DNA of 7,100 bases from Firmicutes bacterium CAG:110 (GTDB lineage: Bacteria; Bacillota; Clostridia; Oscillospirales; Oscillospiraceae): assembly GCA_000434635.1 (NCBI GenBank), contig HF988145.1:33220-40319 (forward strand), given 5' to 3'. Every line of letters starts with the position of its first letter. The first letter of the stretch is position 1. The notes under the pieces are model-generated. The model was not told the DNA's origin and made no database searches. It worked only from the letters and a program-made list of their open reading frames with translations. Shown here one piece after another: positions 1-6,329 of this stretch. A program made the position numbers and the translations under genes.

Positions 1-19
1 CCGATGCCAATGGCATCGG
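1..19 (-). terminator. Possible terminator hairpin downstream of yajC (at window edge)
   Basis: A perfect 8-bp inverted repeat, CCGATGCC-AAT-GGCATCGG, lies about 40 nt beyond the yajC stop codon in the direction of yajC transcription. A GC-rich stem with a 3-nt loop fits the stem of an intrinsic terminator. The U-tract that would follow on the minus strand lies outside the window, and the stem itself may extend past base 1, so the call is incomplete. It could also belong to a neighbouring gene outside the window. Confidence 0.4.
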
Positions 20-60
20 GCGGATTTTCAACTTCTCTAAGGCTTTGGAACGACCAGCAA

Positions 61-441
61 TCAGTCCTTCTTCGCCTTGTCGGCTTTCTTTGCGGCCTTG
101 GCCTTTGCCTTGGCTTCCTGCGCCTTCTTGGCCTCCGCCTTGGCGGCCTCCGTAGCAGTCTCGTTGGAGGAAATCGCCCACTTCTCCAGCTCGATACGTA
201 CCTGATCGGCGCTGGTCTCGACGACGATGCGGCTTTCCTTCACGTCCACAACAACGCCCACGATACCGCCGATGGTGACGATCTTATCGCCCTTCTTCAC
301 GGCGCCGCGCATCTGCTCGGCCTCTTTTTTCCGCTTGTTCTCAGGACGGATCAGCATGAAGTAGAAAATCGCGATCATCAGCACCAGCATGATGACGGTG
401 CTGCCCATACCGGCAGAGGTGGTTCCAGTCAAAACATTCAT
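61..441 (-). CDS. yajC: Preprotein translocase subunit YajC
   Basis: This is a small single-pass membrane protein of 126 residues that in other bacteria associates with SecDF and the SecYEG translocon and assists protein export. Sequence evidence: a short N-terminal stretch, a hydrophobic helix at about residues 14-31, then the family signature IRPENKRKKE at 31-40, followed by a small soluble domain with KKGDKIVTIGGIVG at 49-62. Both motifs are typical of YajC. The last 30 residues or so (97-126) are almost only Ala, Lys and Glu, a low-complexity basic tail that makes the protein slightly longer than many homologues. The start is supported by AGGAG at 450-454, 8 nt before the ATG. The gene lies 88 nt downstream of tgt in the same direction, the common tgt-yajC order, but it also has its own predicted promoter. 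Any secD/secF would lie left of the window. Confidence 0.96.
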   Translation of the reverse strand: MNVLTGTTSAGMGSTVIMLVLMIAIFYFMLIRPENKRKKEAEQMRGAVKKGDKIVTIGGIVGVVVDVKESRIVVETSADQVRIELEKWAISSNETATEAAKAEAKKAQEAKAKAKAAKKADKAKKD

Positions 442-473
442 TGGGAAAACTCCTTTTGTGTTATTTCCTGTTC

Positions 474-501
474 ATTATACCATTAATTGCGTAAATTGCA
501 A
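474..501 (-). promoter_or_regulatory. Predicted sigma-A promoter for yajC
   Basis: On the minus strand a TTGCAA -35 (496-501) is separated by 16 bp from a perfect TATAAT -10 (474-479), upstream of the yajC ribosome binding site. The surrounding spacer is AT-rich compared with the flanking genes. This would allow yajC expression independently of read-through from tgt. Confidence 0.6.
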
Positions 502-529
502 GGGGGCTTTTAAGTGGTTCTTAATATTT

Positions 530-1660
530 TTATATTCTTCTGCCCAGCTTCTCCGAATACTCCCGGCGGAAGTCTTCAAAGCGTCCCTCGTCCAGCGCCT
601 GACGGATCTTCTCCATCAGCTTGTTGTAAAAATACAGGTTGTGCATAACGGAAAGGCGCATGGCCAGCATTTCCTCCGCAACGAACAGATGGCGGATATA
701 GGCGCGGGAATAGCGGCGGCAGACCGGACAGTCGCAGTGGGGATCGATGGGGCTGTCGTCGGTGATATACTTGGCGTTTTTCAGGTTGATTGCGCCCTCC
801 CATGTGAACAGCCGGGCATGGCGGGCATTCCGCGCCGGCATAACGCAGTCAAAGAAATCCACGCCCCGGGCGACCGCCTCGATGATGTTGCTGGGCGTCC
901 CCACGCCCATGAGGTAGCGGGTCTTGTCCACCGGCATGTGCTCCTCCACGGCCTCGATGATGTCGTACATCTCCTGCGTGGTCTCCCCTACCGCAAGGCC
1001 GCCGATGGCGTAGCCCGGGAGGTCAAGCTCGGCAATGCGCTTCATGTGATTCACCCGTATGTCCGTATACGTGCCGCCCTGATTGATGCCCCAGAGCATC
1101 TGCTGGGGGTTCACCGTGTCCGGCAGGGCGTTCAGACGGGCATTTTCCGCCTTGCAGCGCACCAGCCAGCGGTAGGTTCTGTCCACGCTTTTCTGAACAT
1201 AGTCCCGGGGCGAGGGGTTTTCAATGCACTCGTCAAAGGCCATACACATGTCGCTGCCCAGATTGGACTGGATCTGCATACTCTCCTCCGGCCCCATGAA
1301 AATCTTGTGGCCGTCGATGTGGGAGGCAAAATACACGCCCTCCTCCTTGATTTTCCGCAGGGAAGCCAGACTGAACACCTGAAATCCGCCGGAATCCGTC
1401 AGAATGGGGCCGTCCCAAGTCATGAACTTATGCAGTCCCCCCATCTGGCGCACCACCGTGTCCGTGGGACGCAGATGCAGATGGTAGGTATTGGACAGCT
1501 CCACCTGACACCCGATGTCTTTCAAATCCTTGGCGCTCAGCGCGCCTTTAATCGCGCCCTGCGTGCCGACGTTCATGAACACCGGCGTCTGGACGGTGCC
1601 GTGGGCACAGGTGAATTCTCCCCGGCGGGCTTTGCCCTCGGTTTTTTTCAGTTCAAACAT
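530..1660 (-). CDS. tgt: tRNA-guanine(34) transglycosylase (queuine tRNA-ribosyltransferase)
   Basis: This cytosolic enzyme exchanges guanine at the wobble position 34 of GUN-anticodon tRNAs for preQ1, a step of queuosine synthesis. The 376-residue length is normal for bacterial Tgt. Visible motifs: LTDSGGFQ (87-94) with Asp89, FDEC (142-145) with Asp143 of the base-binding pocket, Gln194 in GINQGG (191-196), GGLAVGE (220-226), and FFDCVMP with Asp271, the residue equivalent to the catalytic nucleophile. The zinc site is Cys309, Cys311, Cys314 and His340. Val224 in GGLAVGE is typical of bacterial preQ1-type enzymes rather than eukaryotic queuine-type ones. The start is supported by AAGGAG 8 nt upstream. 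The start region overlaps the last 13 nt of the upstream acetyltransferase gene, so the two are probably translationally coupled. queA, a frequent upstream neighbour of tgt, is not present here. Confidence 0.98.
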   Translation of the reverse strand: MFELKKTEGKARRGEFTCAHGTVQTPVFMNVGTQGAIKGALSAKDLKDIGCQVELSNTYHLHLRPTDTVVRQMGGLHKFMTWDGPILTDSGGFQVFSLASLRKIKEEGVYFASHIDGHKIFMGPEESMQIQSNLGSDMCMAFDECIENPSPRDYVQKSVDRTYRWLVRCKAENARLNALPDTVNPQQMLWGINQGGTYTDIRVNHMKRIAELDLPGYAIGGLAVGETTQEMYDIIEAVEEHMPVDKTRYLMGVGTPSNIIEAVARGVDFFDCVMPARNARHARLFTWEGAINLKNAKYITDDSPIDPHCDCPVCRRYSRAYIRHLFVAEEMLAMRLSVMHNLYFYNKLMEKIRQALDEGRFEDFRREYSEKLGRRI

Positions 1661-2235
1661 GGCTGTTTCTCCTTGTCGATAGGTTTCATCGGGTTGTACA
1701 GGACGTACATCTTCCCCGGCTCGTCAACACCCCGTGCGGTGGGCGTGACCACCTTTTTCAGGAACCGGAAGCCGCTCTTTTCCACCACCCGGCGGGAGCG
1801 GTCATTTCTGTCAAAATGGCCGCAGGTCAGATAGTCGAAAGACAGCTCTTGGAAGCAATAGTCGATCACGGCTTTCACCGCCTCCGGCATCAGTCCCCTG
1901 CCCCAGTAATCCCTGCTGAGGACGTAGCCGATCTCGCGCCCCTGTAATTCTTCCGGCAGCCCCGCGTCCTCGTCCCGGGGTTCCAAGCCCAGCGAGCCGA
2001 TCACTTTTCCGTTTTCCTTCAGCTCCAGCGCAAAGGTCTTCTTTTCGCTGATAAAAAAGTCAAGTATCCGCCGGGATTCTTCCATAGACTGGTGGTGATT
2101 CCACCCGGCCATCTCCCCGACACCCTCCACGCTGGCATATTCATAAATGTCCGCCAAATCCGTCTCCCGCCAAGCGCGCAGGATAAGGCGGTCGGTTTCG
2201 ATTCGGATATTTGTCACGTCAACCGGTGCATTCAT
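1648..2235 (-). CDS. GNAT family N-acetyltransferase (RimJ/RimL-like)
   Basis: This 195-residue protein has the layout of the RimJ/RimL branch of GCN5-related acetyltransferases, which move an acetyl group from acetyl-CoA to an amine such as a protein N-terminus or a small molecule. It begins with IETDRLILRAWRETDLADI (about residues 12-30), the usual opening of this branch. The acetyl-CoA-binding motif A is EIGYVLSRDYWGRGLMPEAV (101-120), with the pyrophosphate-binding loop at RDYWGRG. Motif B is HFDRNDRSRRVVEKSGF (140-156), matching the common N-x-x-S-x-x-V-x-E-K-x-G-F pattern. The substrate cannot be told from sequence. The start is supported by GAGGAA (2241-2246) 5 nt upstream. The last codons overlap the tgt start by 13 nt, and a strong promoter lies just upstream, so it is the first gene of a two-gene unit with tgt. 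Confidence 0.9.
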   Translation of the reverse strand: MNAPVDVTNIRIETDRLILRAWRETDLADIYEYASVEGVGEMAGWNHHQSMEESRRILDFFISEKKTFALELKENGKVIGSLGLEPRDEDAGLPEELQGREIGYVLSRDYWGRGLMPEAVKAVIDYCFQELSFDYLTCGHFDRNDRSRRVVEKSGFRFLKKVVTPTARGVDEPGKMYVLYNPMKPIDKEKQPCLN

Positions 2236-2275
2236 ATTCGTTCCTCACAAAGTGCATTTTGGAAAGCGTGCTACC

Positions 2276-2304
2276 ATTCTACCCTTTCTTTCCCATGGTG
2301 TCAA
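2276..2304 (-). promoter_or_regulatory. Strong predicted sigma-A promoter for the acetyltransferase-tgt unit
   Basis: On the minus strand a perfect TTGACA -35 (2299-2304) is followed after exactly 17 bp by TAGAAT (2276-2281), a 5-of-6 match to the -10 consensus. It sits in the 85-nt gap between the regulator stop codon and the acetyltransferase start, giving a leader of roughly 35 nt. No operator-like repeat is visible beside it, so constitutive expression is likely. Confidence 0.75.
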
Positions 2305-2320
2305 CACATTCAAGCGTGAT

Positions 2321-3835
2321 TCACGCCGGCGCGCCCTGTTCCGTCCGCTTCTGCTCCAATTCCGCCCTGAGAATAATTCCCAATGTCAGGCAGTAATCCG
2401 GGTCTTTCAGGTCGCTGCCCAGCATGGCGGTGATATGCGCCAACCTGTCAAGTAAGGTGGAGCGATGCAGGAACAGCGCCGACGCGGTTTTCGTAACGGA
2501 GAGGTTATTGTCCAGATACACCCGCAGGGTATGCAGATACGACACCTGAGAATTGTCGTCATGCTCCTTCAGCCGTTTCAGCCCCTCCGTGTAGTACACC
2601 CATGTCGGCCTGCCCGCCAGAGCGCCGCTGAGAAGCTGGGGCAGCAGATAGTCCTGAAAACGGAATATGGTGCCGCCCTGAGAAAGCCCGTTTTGCAGCG
2701 CGGCGGAAGCCTGAAACCATGCGTGATTCGCGTCGTACAGGTTGGTAAAGGGCGAAGAAACGCCGCAGACGACCCCCAGCTTTTCCAGCACCGGAAGCAG
2801 CGCGTCCAGCGTCTCCTTCTTCGCCTGATCGATGGAAAGAAACGCGGCGACGGAATCCACAAACTCAAAGGCAATGGCTCCGGGATGCCGTTCCTCCAGC
2901 GCGGCGGAGAGATACGCCCCCGGAAGATAGGTGCTGCCGGACTTGGGGATCAGCTTCACGCAGACCCAATCGTGCTTCCCGCTTTCCACGCTCAGGGCAC
3001 GGCGGTACTCAAAATCAATGCTCTGCCCGGAAATGACACTGCGCAGCGCCCGGCGTACCGCAGTGCGGGTGCTGGCCAGAACGGGATTCTGCTGAACCGC
3101 CTGCCGCAGAAGCTTGGAAAAGAAGACCGCCAGCGTTTTATCCGAGTCCCGGAACTCCCGGGAGCCTTCAAAGACGGTCAGGCAGCCCAGATATTCCTCC
3201 TGATCGAAAATATTGACGGAAAGGGTGCGCTTGCCTTGCAAATCCAAAAGAAGCGGCTCCCGGACGTGGGTGGACATATCATGCAGGGACAGGAAGGTCG
3301 CCATTTTCTCCACGTCGAAGGACTGGGTATCCAGCTGCAAGCCCAGCTTGTTTCGCAGATAATCCTCCTCCGTAACGCCAAGATAGCGGAAATCGGAGCC
3401 GATGAGCAGCATGGGGTTTTCAAAAATGCCTCTGCTGGCCTCCAGCATCTGCGGGAGATTCCCGCCGTGGCGCAGGATCGTCCAGAGCTGATCTTCCCAG
3501 CTGTCGTACCGGTTGAAAATTTCCTGCACCAGATTGAACACCCGGAAAATATCCCAGTTTCCCTCCACCAGAATGACGCTGCACCGGTCATAATAGGCGC
3601 TGAGGTTCCAGTGCTGCCCCAGACAGATCAGGCACACATTTTCCCCCAGCTTCGGACTTTGGGGCAGATGATCGGCAGAGCATACGTACACCCGGTTCTT
3701 CTCAAAGGATTGGGAACGATCCAGATAGAATTCCGGCCGGTTCAGGGTAAGCGCGCTGCCCCCTTTGCCCCGCTGGGTGACCGTTGTCAGCTTTTCTTTC
3801 AGACGCCAATAGAGAATATCCGCGCACAGTTTCAT
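2321..3835 (-). CDS. PucR-family transcriptional regulator
   Basis: This is a 504-residue DNA-binding regulator, divergent from the operon that starts at 4095 and its likely controller. The C-terminus (about 433-491) is a PucR-type helix-turn-helix: YLHTLRVYLDNNLSVTKTAS followed by LFLHRSTLLDRL and a hydrophobic end DYCLTLGIILRAEL. Upstream of it, residues about 255-390 resemble the degenerate GGDEF-like CdaR/PucR module. Residues about 110-250 look like a GAF-type sensor (GIFENPMLLIGSDFRYLGV near 136-154). The N-terminal 100 residues resemble the variable sensor part of clostridial PucR proteins, with RPEFY at 33-37 and NRVYVCSADHLP at 47-58. No membrane segment is seen. The reading frame is open up to 3949, but the ATG at 3835 is chosen because it has AGGAGG 9 nt upstream and because a perfect-consensus promoter lies between 3867 and 3895, inside the longer frame. 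Members of this family often act as ligand-responsive activators; the ligand here is unknown. Confidence 0.9.
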   Translation of the reverse strand: MKLCADILYWRLKEKLTTVTQRGKGGSALTLNRPEFYLDRSQSFEKNRVYVCSADHLPQSPKLGENVCLICLGQHWNLSAYYDRCSVILVEGNWDIFRVFNLVQEIFNRYDSWEDQLWTILRHGGNLPQMLEASRGIFENPMLLIGSDFRYLGVTEEDYLRNKLGLQLDTQSFDVEKMATFLSLHDMSTHVREPLLLDLQGKRTLSVNIFDQEEYLGCLTVFEGSREFRDSDKTLAVFFSKLLRQAVQQNPVLASTRTAVRRALRSVISGQSIDFEYRRALSVESGKHDWVCVKLIPKSGSTYLPGAYLSAALEERHPGAIAFEFVDSVAAFLSIDQAKKETLDALLPVLEKLGVVCGVSSPFTNLYDANHAWFQASAALQNGLSQGGTIFRFQDYLLPQLLSGALAGRPTWVYYTEGLKRLKEHDDNSQVSYLHTLRVYLDNNLSVTKTASALFLHRSTLLDRLAHITAMLGSDLKDPDYCLTLGIILRAELEQKRTEQGAPA

Positions 3836-3844
3836 GCCTTCCGC

Positions 3845-3850
3845 CCTCCT
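3845..3850 (-). promoter_or_regulatory. Ribosome binding site that fixes the regulator start
   Basis: AGGAGG on the minus strand lies 9 nt before the ATG at 3835. The upstream in-frame ATG at 3949 has no comparable site, so this element decides the start of the PucR-family gene. Confidence 0.85.
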
Positions 3851-3866
3851 GAATTCTTCTGAAAAT

Positions 3867-3895
3867 ATTATAATTTCTCCTCGTACAGCTGTCAA
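3867..3895 (-). promoter_or_regulatory. Perfect-consensus sigma-A promoter of the PucR-family gene
   Basis: On the minus strand TTGACA (3890-3895), a 17-bp spacer and TATAAT (3867-3872) match the sigma-A consensus at all 12 positions. Transcription would begin near 3860, leaving a leader of about 25 nt that includes the AGGAGG site. The extended arm of the large palindrome (3896-3928) directly touches the -35 box, so a protein bound there could contact or block RNA polymerase, which suggests autoregulation. Confidence 0.85.
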
Positions 3896-3928
3896 GGTAT
3901 CTCCCATACATTTTGTATGGGAGATGCC
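3896..3928. promoter_or_regulatory. Operator 1: large palindrome between divergent genes
   Basis: A perfect inverted repeat with 12-bp arms, ATCTCCCATACA (3899-3910) and TGTATGGGAGAT (3914-3925), is separated by TTT. With one mismatch it extends to 15-bp arms (3896-3928). It holds the core CCATACA-N3-TGTATGG that recurs twice more to the right. It lies upstream of both predicted transcription starts, so neither main transcript contains it. It should therefore act as a DNA operator, not as an RNA hairpin. Its centre is about 52 bp upstream of the regulator's predicted start site. Confidence 0.75.
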
Positions 3929-3958
3929 TGCTTTATAGGAAAAAATCACAAATACTGC

Positions 3959-3975
3959 ACCTATAAATTGTATGG
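3959..3975. promoter_or_regulatory. Operator 3: degenerate copy of the palindrome
   Basis: The right half TGTATGG (3969-3975) is exact and the left half is degenerate. Over 15 positions (3961-3975) it matches 12 bases of the operator 2 sequence. Its centre is 24 bp from that of operator 2 and 55 bp from that of operator 1. It is probably a weaker site for the same protein. Confidence 0.45.
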
Positions 3976-3982
3976 TTTGCAG

Positions 3983-3999
3983 GAATACAAAATGTATGG
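3983..3999. promoter_or_regulatory. Operator 2: repeat of the ATACA-N3-TGTAT palindrome
   Basis: ATACA-AAA-TGTAT (3985-3997) is a perfect 13-bp palindrome. With the following GG, 15 bases are identical to the minus strand of the operator 1 core. Its centre is roughly 75 bp upstream of the predicted start site of the plus-strand operon, a position compatible with activation from upstream. Confidence 0.65.
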
Positions 4000-4055
4000 C
4001 CGTGCCCGCCCAAAATCCGGTCTTTTGTAGAATATCCGGCTGAGCGCTTTTCTAT

Positions 4056-4061
4056 TATAAT
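4056..4061 (+). promoter_or_regulatory. Predicted -10 box of the plus-strand operon promoter (weak -35)
   Basis: A perfect TATAAT lies 33 nt before the ATG at 4095. The hexamers at 16-18 bp spacing upstream (around 4032-4039, ATATCCGG) bear no useful likeness to TTGACA. A good -10 with no -35 is the usual form of an activator-dependent promoter, which fits the upstream operators and the divergent PucR-family gene. The leader of about 27 nt is too short for a riboswitch. Confidence 0.6.
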
Positions 4062-4094
4062 GAATCCACAGCAATACAGGATAGGAGGAACACC

Positions 4095-5315
4095 ATGCTG
4101 AAAGAAAAACTGGATTCCAGAAAATGCTTCGCCACCGCCTGGGGCAAGCTCATCACGGAGGGGGAAGCCTACCGGCAGCTGAATCGTCAGATCGCCGCCA
4201 TGACGGCTAACCTCTTTCAGGTCATGCGGATTTTCGAGCCAAGTTGGGAAAAACGCACCGCCGCCATCTGCGACATTGCCAATATGATGAATATGGCCGT
4301 CGCGGGAACACCGGAGGAACAGAAGGACTACGTCAACGCTTCGCTCTATGAAGCCTTCAACATCCCGGAGCTGTGTGAAAAGTCCAGCTGGCTGGGCGGC
4401 ATCACCGGCGACTCCGGCGACGAATGGGAGAACATGGCGGGGCGCGTGGTGCAGTTCACCCGGAACCGGGTGGAAAAGGAGCTGGACACCTGCCCCTGGG
4501 ACATCGTGGGCAGCGAGCTTTGCAACATGACCACCAGTATGTTCACCGCCAACTTTGACCTCGCGTCCTCCAACGGCACGGAGAACGAGGTGGCGCTGAA
4601 CATGTGTCAGGCCCGGGGCTGCGGCAACAAGCATTGCCGGGTGGTGGCGGAGCGCCGGGACGTCTACGGCCTTCCCAAGCAGGATTGGCTGGAGCATATG
4701 CAGCAGCCGGTAGACCCCATTCACGACACGCCCCGGGAGCGCATGGTCAAGGAAGGCCAGTGCCTGCGCAACGGCCAGTACACCCAGAATTTCGGCGAGG
4801 AAACGTCGCTGGAAAAGGCGTACCACTGGGTCGCGCAGATGGGCTGGGTCTGGTCGATCCAATTCCCCATGATGGCCATTAAGGACATGGCTCCCGACGA
4901 GGACGAGTTCCTGCGGGTATTCCGCATCGTTTTCGCCACAGCGGGCAAGAACCAGTTCATCGACCCCTTCGCCAAAGAAGGACTGCGCAGCTTCCTTGGC
5001 GTCCCTCACGAAATGGACGAAAATGACGGGCGCATTCTGGGCGGCTACATCCGCTATATGCTGGACGTGCAGCAGGTGCCCTATGAGATGGTGCGCTGGA
5101 CGAAGGACGAAACATGGATCAGGGTCAAGTCGGAAGATTTCACCGCACGCTATGAAATGGCGCCGCTGGACGAGCTGGTGGACGCCTACGAGGCGCAGTG
5201 GAACGGCGCGGCAAAAACGCTGGTCAGCCCGGAATGGTCCTGCGTAATTGAAGACCGGGACGAGGAAGATATGTACATTAAGATCATCCGCAAGGAAGAC
5301 CTGCGGATGCTGTAA
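4095..5315 (+). CDS. Two-domain V4R/ATC-hydrolase-like protein, function unknown
   Basis: First gene of the operon, 406 residues, soluble, with no signal peptide or membrane helix. I do not recognise it with certainty. The clearest motif is CQARGCGNKHC (Cys171, Cys176, Cys181) at the end of the first half, followed by RVVAERRD. This resembles the C-terminal Cys/Gly-Asp/Cys end of V4R (4-vinyl reductase) and L-2-amino-thiazoline-4-carboxylate hydrolase-like domains, which bind small molecules or metals. The same half has DTCPWDIVGSELC (131-143). The second half (about 210-406) ends in SCVIEDRDEEDMYIKIIRKED (382-402), which lines up with the end of the first half but keeps only the first cysteine. 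I infer a tandem duplication with one decayed site. It could be a substrate-binding or hydrolytic partner of the GcvT-like enzyme that follows. The start has AGGAGG (4083-4088) 6 nt upstream. Confidence 0.5.
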   Translation: MLKEKLDSRKCFATAWGKLITEGEAYRQLNRQIAAMTANLFQVMRIFEPSWEKRTAAICDIANMMNMAVAGTPEEQKDYVNASLYEAFNIPELCEKSSWLGGITGDSGDEWENMAGRVVQFTRNRVEKELDTCPWDIVGSELCNMTTSMFTANFDLASSNGTENEVALNMCQARGCGNKHCRVVAERRDVYGLPKQDWLEHMQQPVDPIHDTPRERMVKEGQCLRNGQYTQNFGEETSLEKAYHWVAQMGWVWSIQFPMMAIKDMAPDEDEFLRVFRIVFATAGKNQFIDPFAKEGLRSFLGVPHEMDENDGRILGGYIRYMLDVQQVPYEMVRWTKDETWIRVKSEDFTARYEMAPLDELVDAYEAQWNGAAKTLVSPEWSCVIEDRDEEDMYIKIIRKEDLRML

Positions 5316-5329
5316 GGAGGTGCCGGAAT

Positions 5330-6319
5330 ATGCTGTTTAAGGAAGATACCGTTGCCCGCGCCGACGCCATGGCCATCCGCAAGGGCGTAGGCTTTTACCG
5401 CTGGACCCACGATCTGGTGGAGGTCACGGGCAAGGACGCGCTGGAAGTCCTGCAAAAAATCTACATCAGCGACATTTCCAAGGTCGCCGTCGGCCGCTCG
5501 AAATATACCGCTTCTCTGGATGAAAACGGCGAGATCATCGACGACGTGATCGTCATGCACATGGCCGACGGTCTGTACTGGGTCTCTGACCTGTACGGTC
5601 CCCGGCTGCTGCCCTGGATCGAAAAGCACAAGGGCGACGCGGACATTCAGGCGAAGATCATCACCTACGACTGGGATATGTACGCCGTGCAGGGCCCCGA
5701 CAGCCTCAAGGCCATGAACGCCATGCTGGATAAGCCAGTGGACGATCTCAAGCGGTTCGGCATCTGCGCGCGCAAGCTGGGAGATATCCCCGTCTACATC
5801 CACCGTTCCGGCTTCACCGGCGAAAACGGCTATGAAATCTACTCCGCCTTCGACAAGAGCGCAGAAGTTCACGATCTGGCGCTGAAAGCAGTGGAATCCG
5901 TGGGTGGCCGGGAGCTTCAAACTCTGGAAGTCTACGTCCGCTCCGTCCCCATGGAGAAAGGCTTCCCCCTCAAGCAGGATTTCAAGCACCTGAGTCCCTA
6001 CGAGTGCGGCCTTGGCTGGGCAGTCGCCGCCGACAAGGACTTTATCGGCAAGGAAGCGGCGCTGGCGCGGAAAGAACATCCCAAATACCGGATAGTCGGT
6101 CTGGAATTCTCCCGGGAATCCACCGAGGATATTTCCATCTGGGAACGGGTGTACTGGTACGGCGTGGAGGTCGGCCGCTGCGCCCAGACCATCTACGGCT
6201 ACACGGTGGAGAAAAATATCGGTTTCGCGACCGTTCGTGCGGACGTTCCCGACGGCGCGGAATTGACCGTCGGCTGCAACGATTCCCCGGCTGTCGTAGT
6301 AAGCAAGGTTTTCTGCTGA
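5330..6319 (+). CDS. GcvT-like aminomethyltransferase / tetrahydrofolate-dependent demethylase family protein
   Basis: This 329-residue cytosolic protein belongs to the GcvT (glycine cleavage T-protein) fold family, whose members move one-carbon units from amines, sulfonium compounds or aryl methyl ethers to tetrahydrofolate. Family motifs in order: EVTGKDALEVLQ (31-42), YTASLDENGEIIDDVIV (59-75) with the Asp71/Asp72 pair that includes the T-protein catalytic aspartate, VQGPDS (120-125), RSGFTGENGYEI (159-170) with Glu165 of the folate site, CGLGWAVAADKDFIGKEA (226-243), and a C-terminal barrel from about 253. It is not a housekeeping T-protein. It lacks roughly the first 30 residues of that family, and the usual A-R-D-x-L-R-L-E-A-G stretch is changed to VRSVPMEKG (203-211). 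No gcvH or gcvP lies beside it. A specialised demethylase is therefore more likely; the substrate is unknown. The start is 14 nt after the preceding stop, with AAGGAGG (5314-5320) overlapping that stop. Confidence 0.82.
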   Translation: MLFKEDTVARADAMAIRKGVGFYRWTHDLVEVTGKDALEVLQKIYISDISKVAVGRSKYTASLDENGEIIDDVIVMHMADGLYWVSDLYGPRLLPWIEKHKGDADIQAKIITYDWDMYAVQGPDSLKAMNAMLDKPVDDLKRFGICARKLGDIPVYIHRSGFTGENGYEIYSAFDKSAEVHDLALKAVESVGGRELQTLEVYVRSVPMEKGFPLKQDFKHLSPYECGLGWAVAADKDFIGKEAALARKEHPKYRIVGLEFSRESTEDISIWERVYWYGVEVGRCAQTIYGYTVEKNIGFATVRADVPDGAELTVGCNDSPAVVVSKVFC

Positions 6320-6329
6320 GGAGGAAATT

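Noticed and set aside
511..525. Inverted repeat TTAAG-AACCA-CTTAA after tgt, considered as its terminator.
   Set aside because: The stem is only 5 bp, AT-rich and not followed by a U-tract, so it would be too weak.
389..1834. 481-residue open frame on the plus strand opposite tgt and the acetyltransferase.
   Set aside because: It lies antisense to two well-recognised genes, has no family motif and crosses their boundary. It is a by-product of GC-rich third codon positions.
2314..2326. Short palindrome GCGTGA-T-TCACGC over the stop codon of the PucR-family gene, considered as a terminator.
   Set aside because: With a one-base centre the RNA stem would shrink to about four pairs, and no U-run follows it in the direction of transcription.
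2465..3862. 465-residue open frame on the plus strand opposite the PucR-family gene.
   Set aside because: Antisense to a gene with clear domains. Its protein is rich in Gln, Arg and His without any recognisable domain.
3896..3928. Large palindrome considered as an intrinsic terminator or RNA hairpin.
   Set aside because: It lies upstream of both predicted transcription starts and has no following U-tract, so a DNA operator explains it better.
3836..3949. Longer version of the PucR-family gene starting at 3949, adding 38 residues.
   Set aside because: The extra stretch contains the perfect-consensus promoter and part of the large palindrome, has no ribosome binding site at its ATG, and does not look like protein of this family.
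4062..4094. Folate or glycine riboswitch controlling the operon.
   Set aside because: The predicted leader is only about 27 nt, too short for such an aptamer.
3933..5009. 358-residue open frame on the minus strand opposite the first operon gene.
   Set aside because: It runs through the operator and promoter region, has no motif, and the plus-strand gene has a strong ribosome binding site and a coherent operon context.
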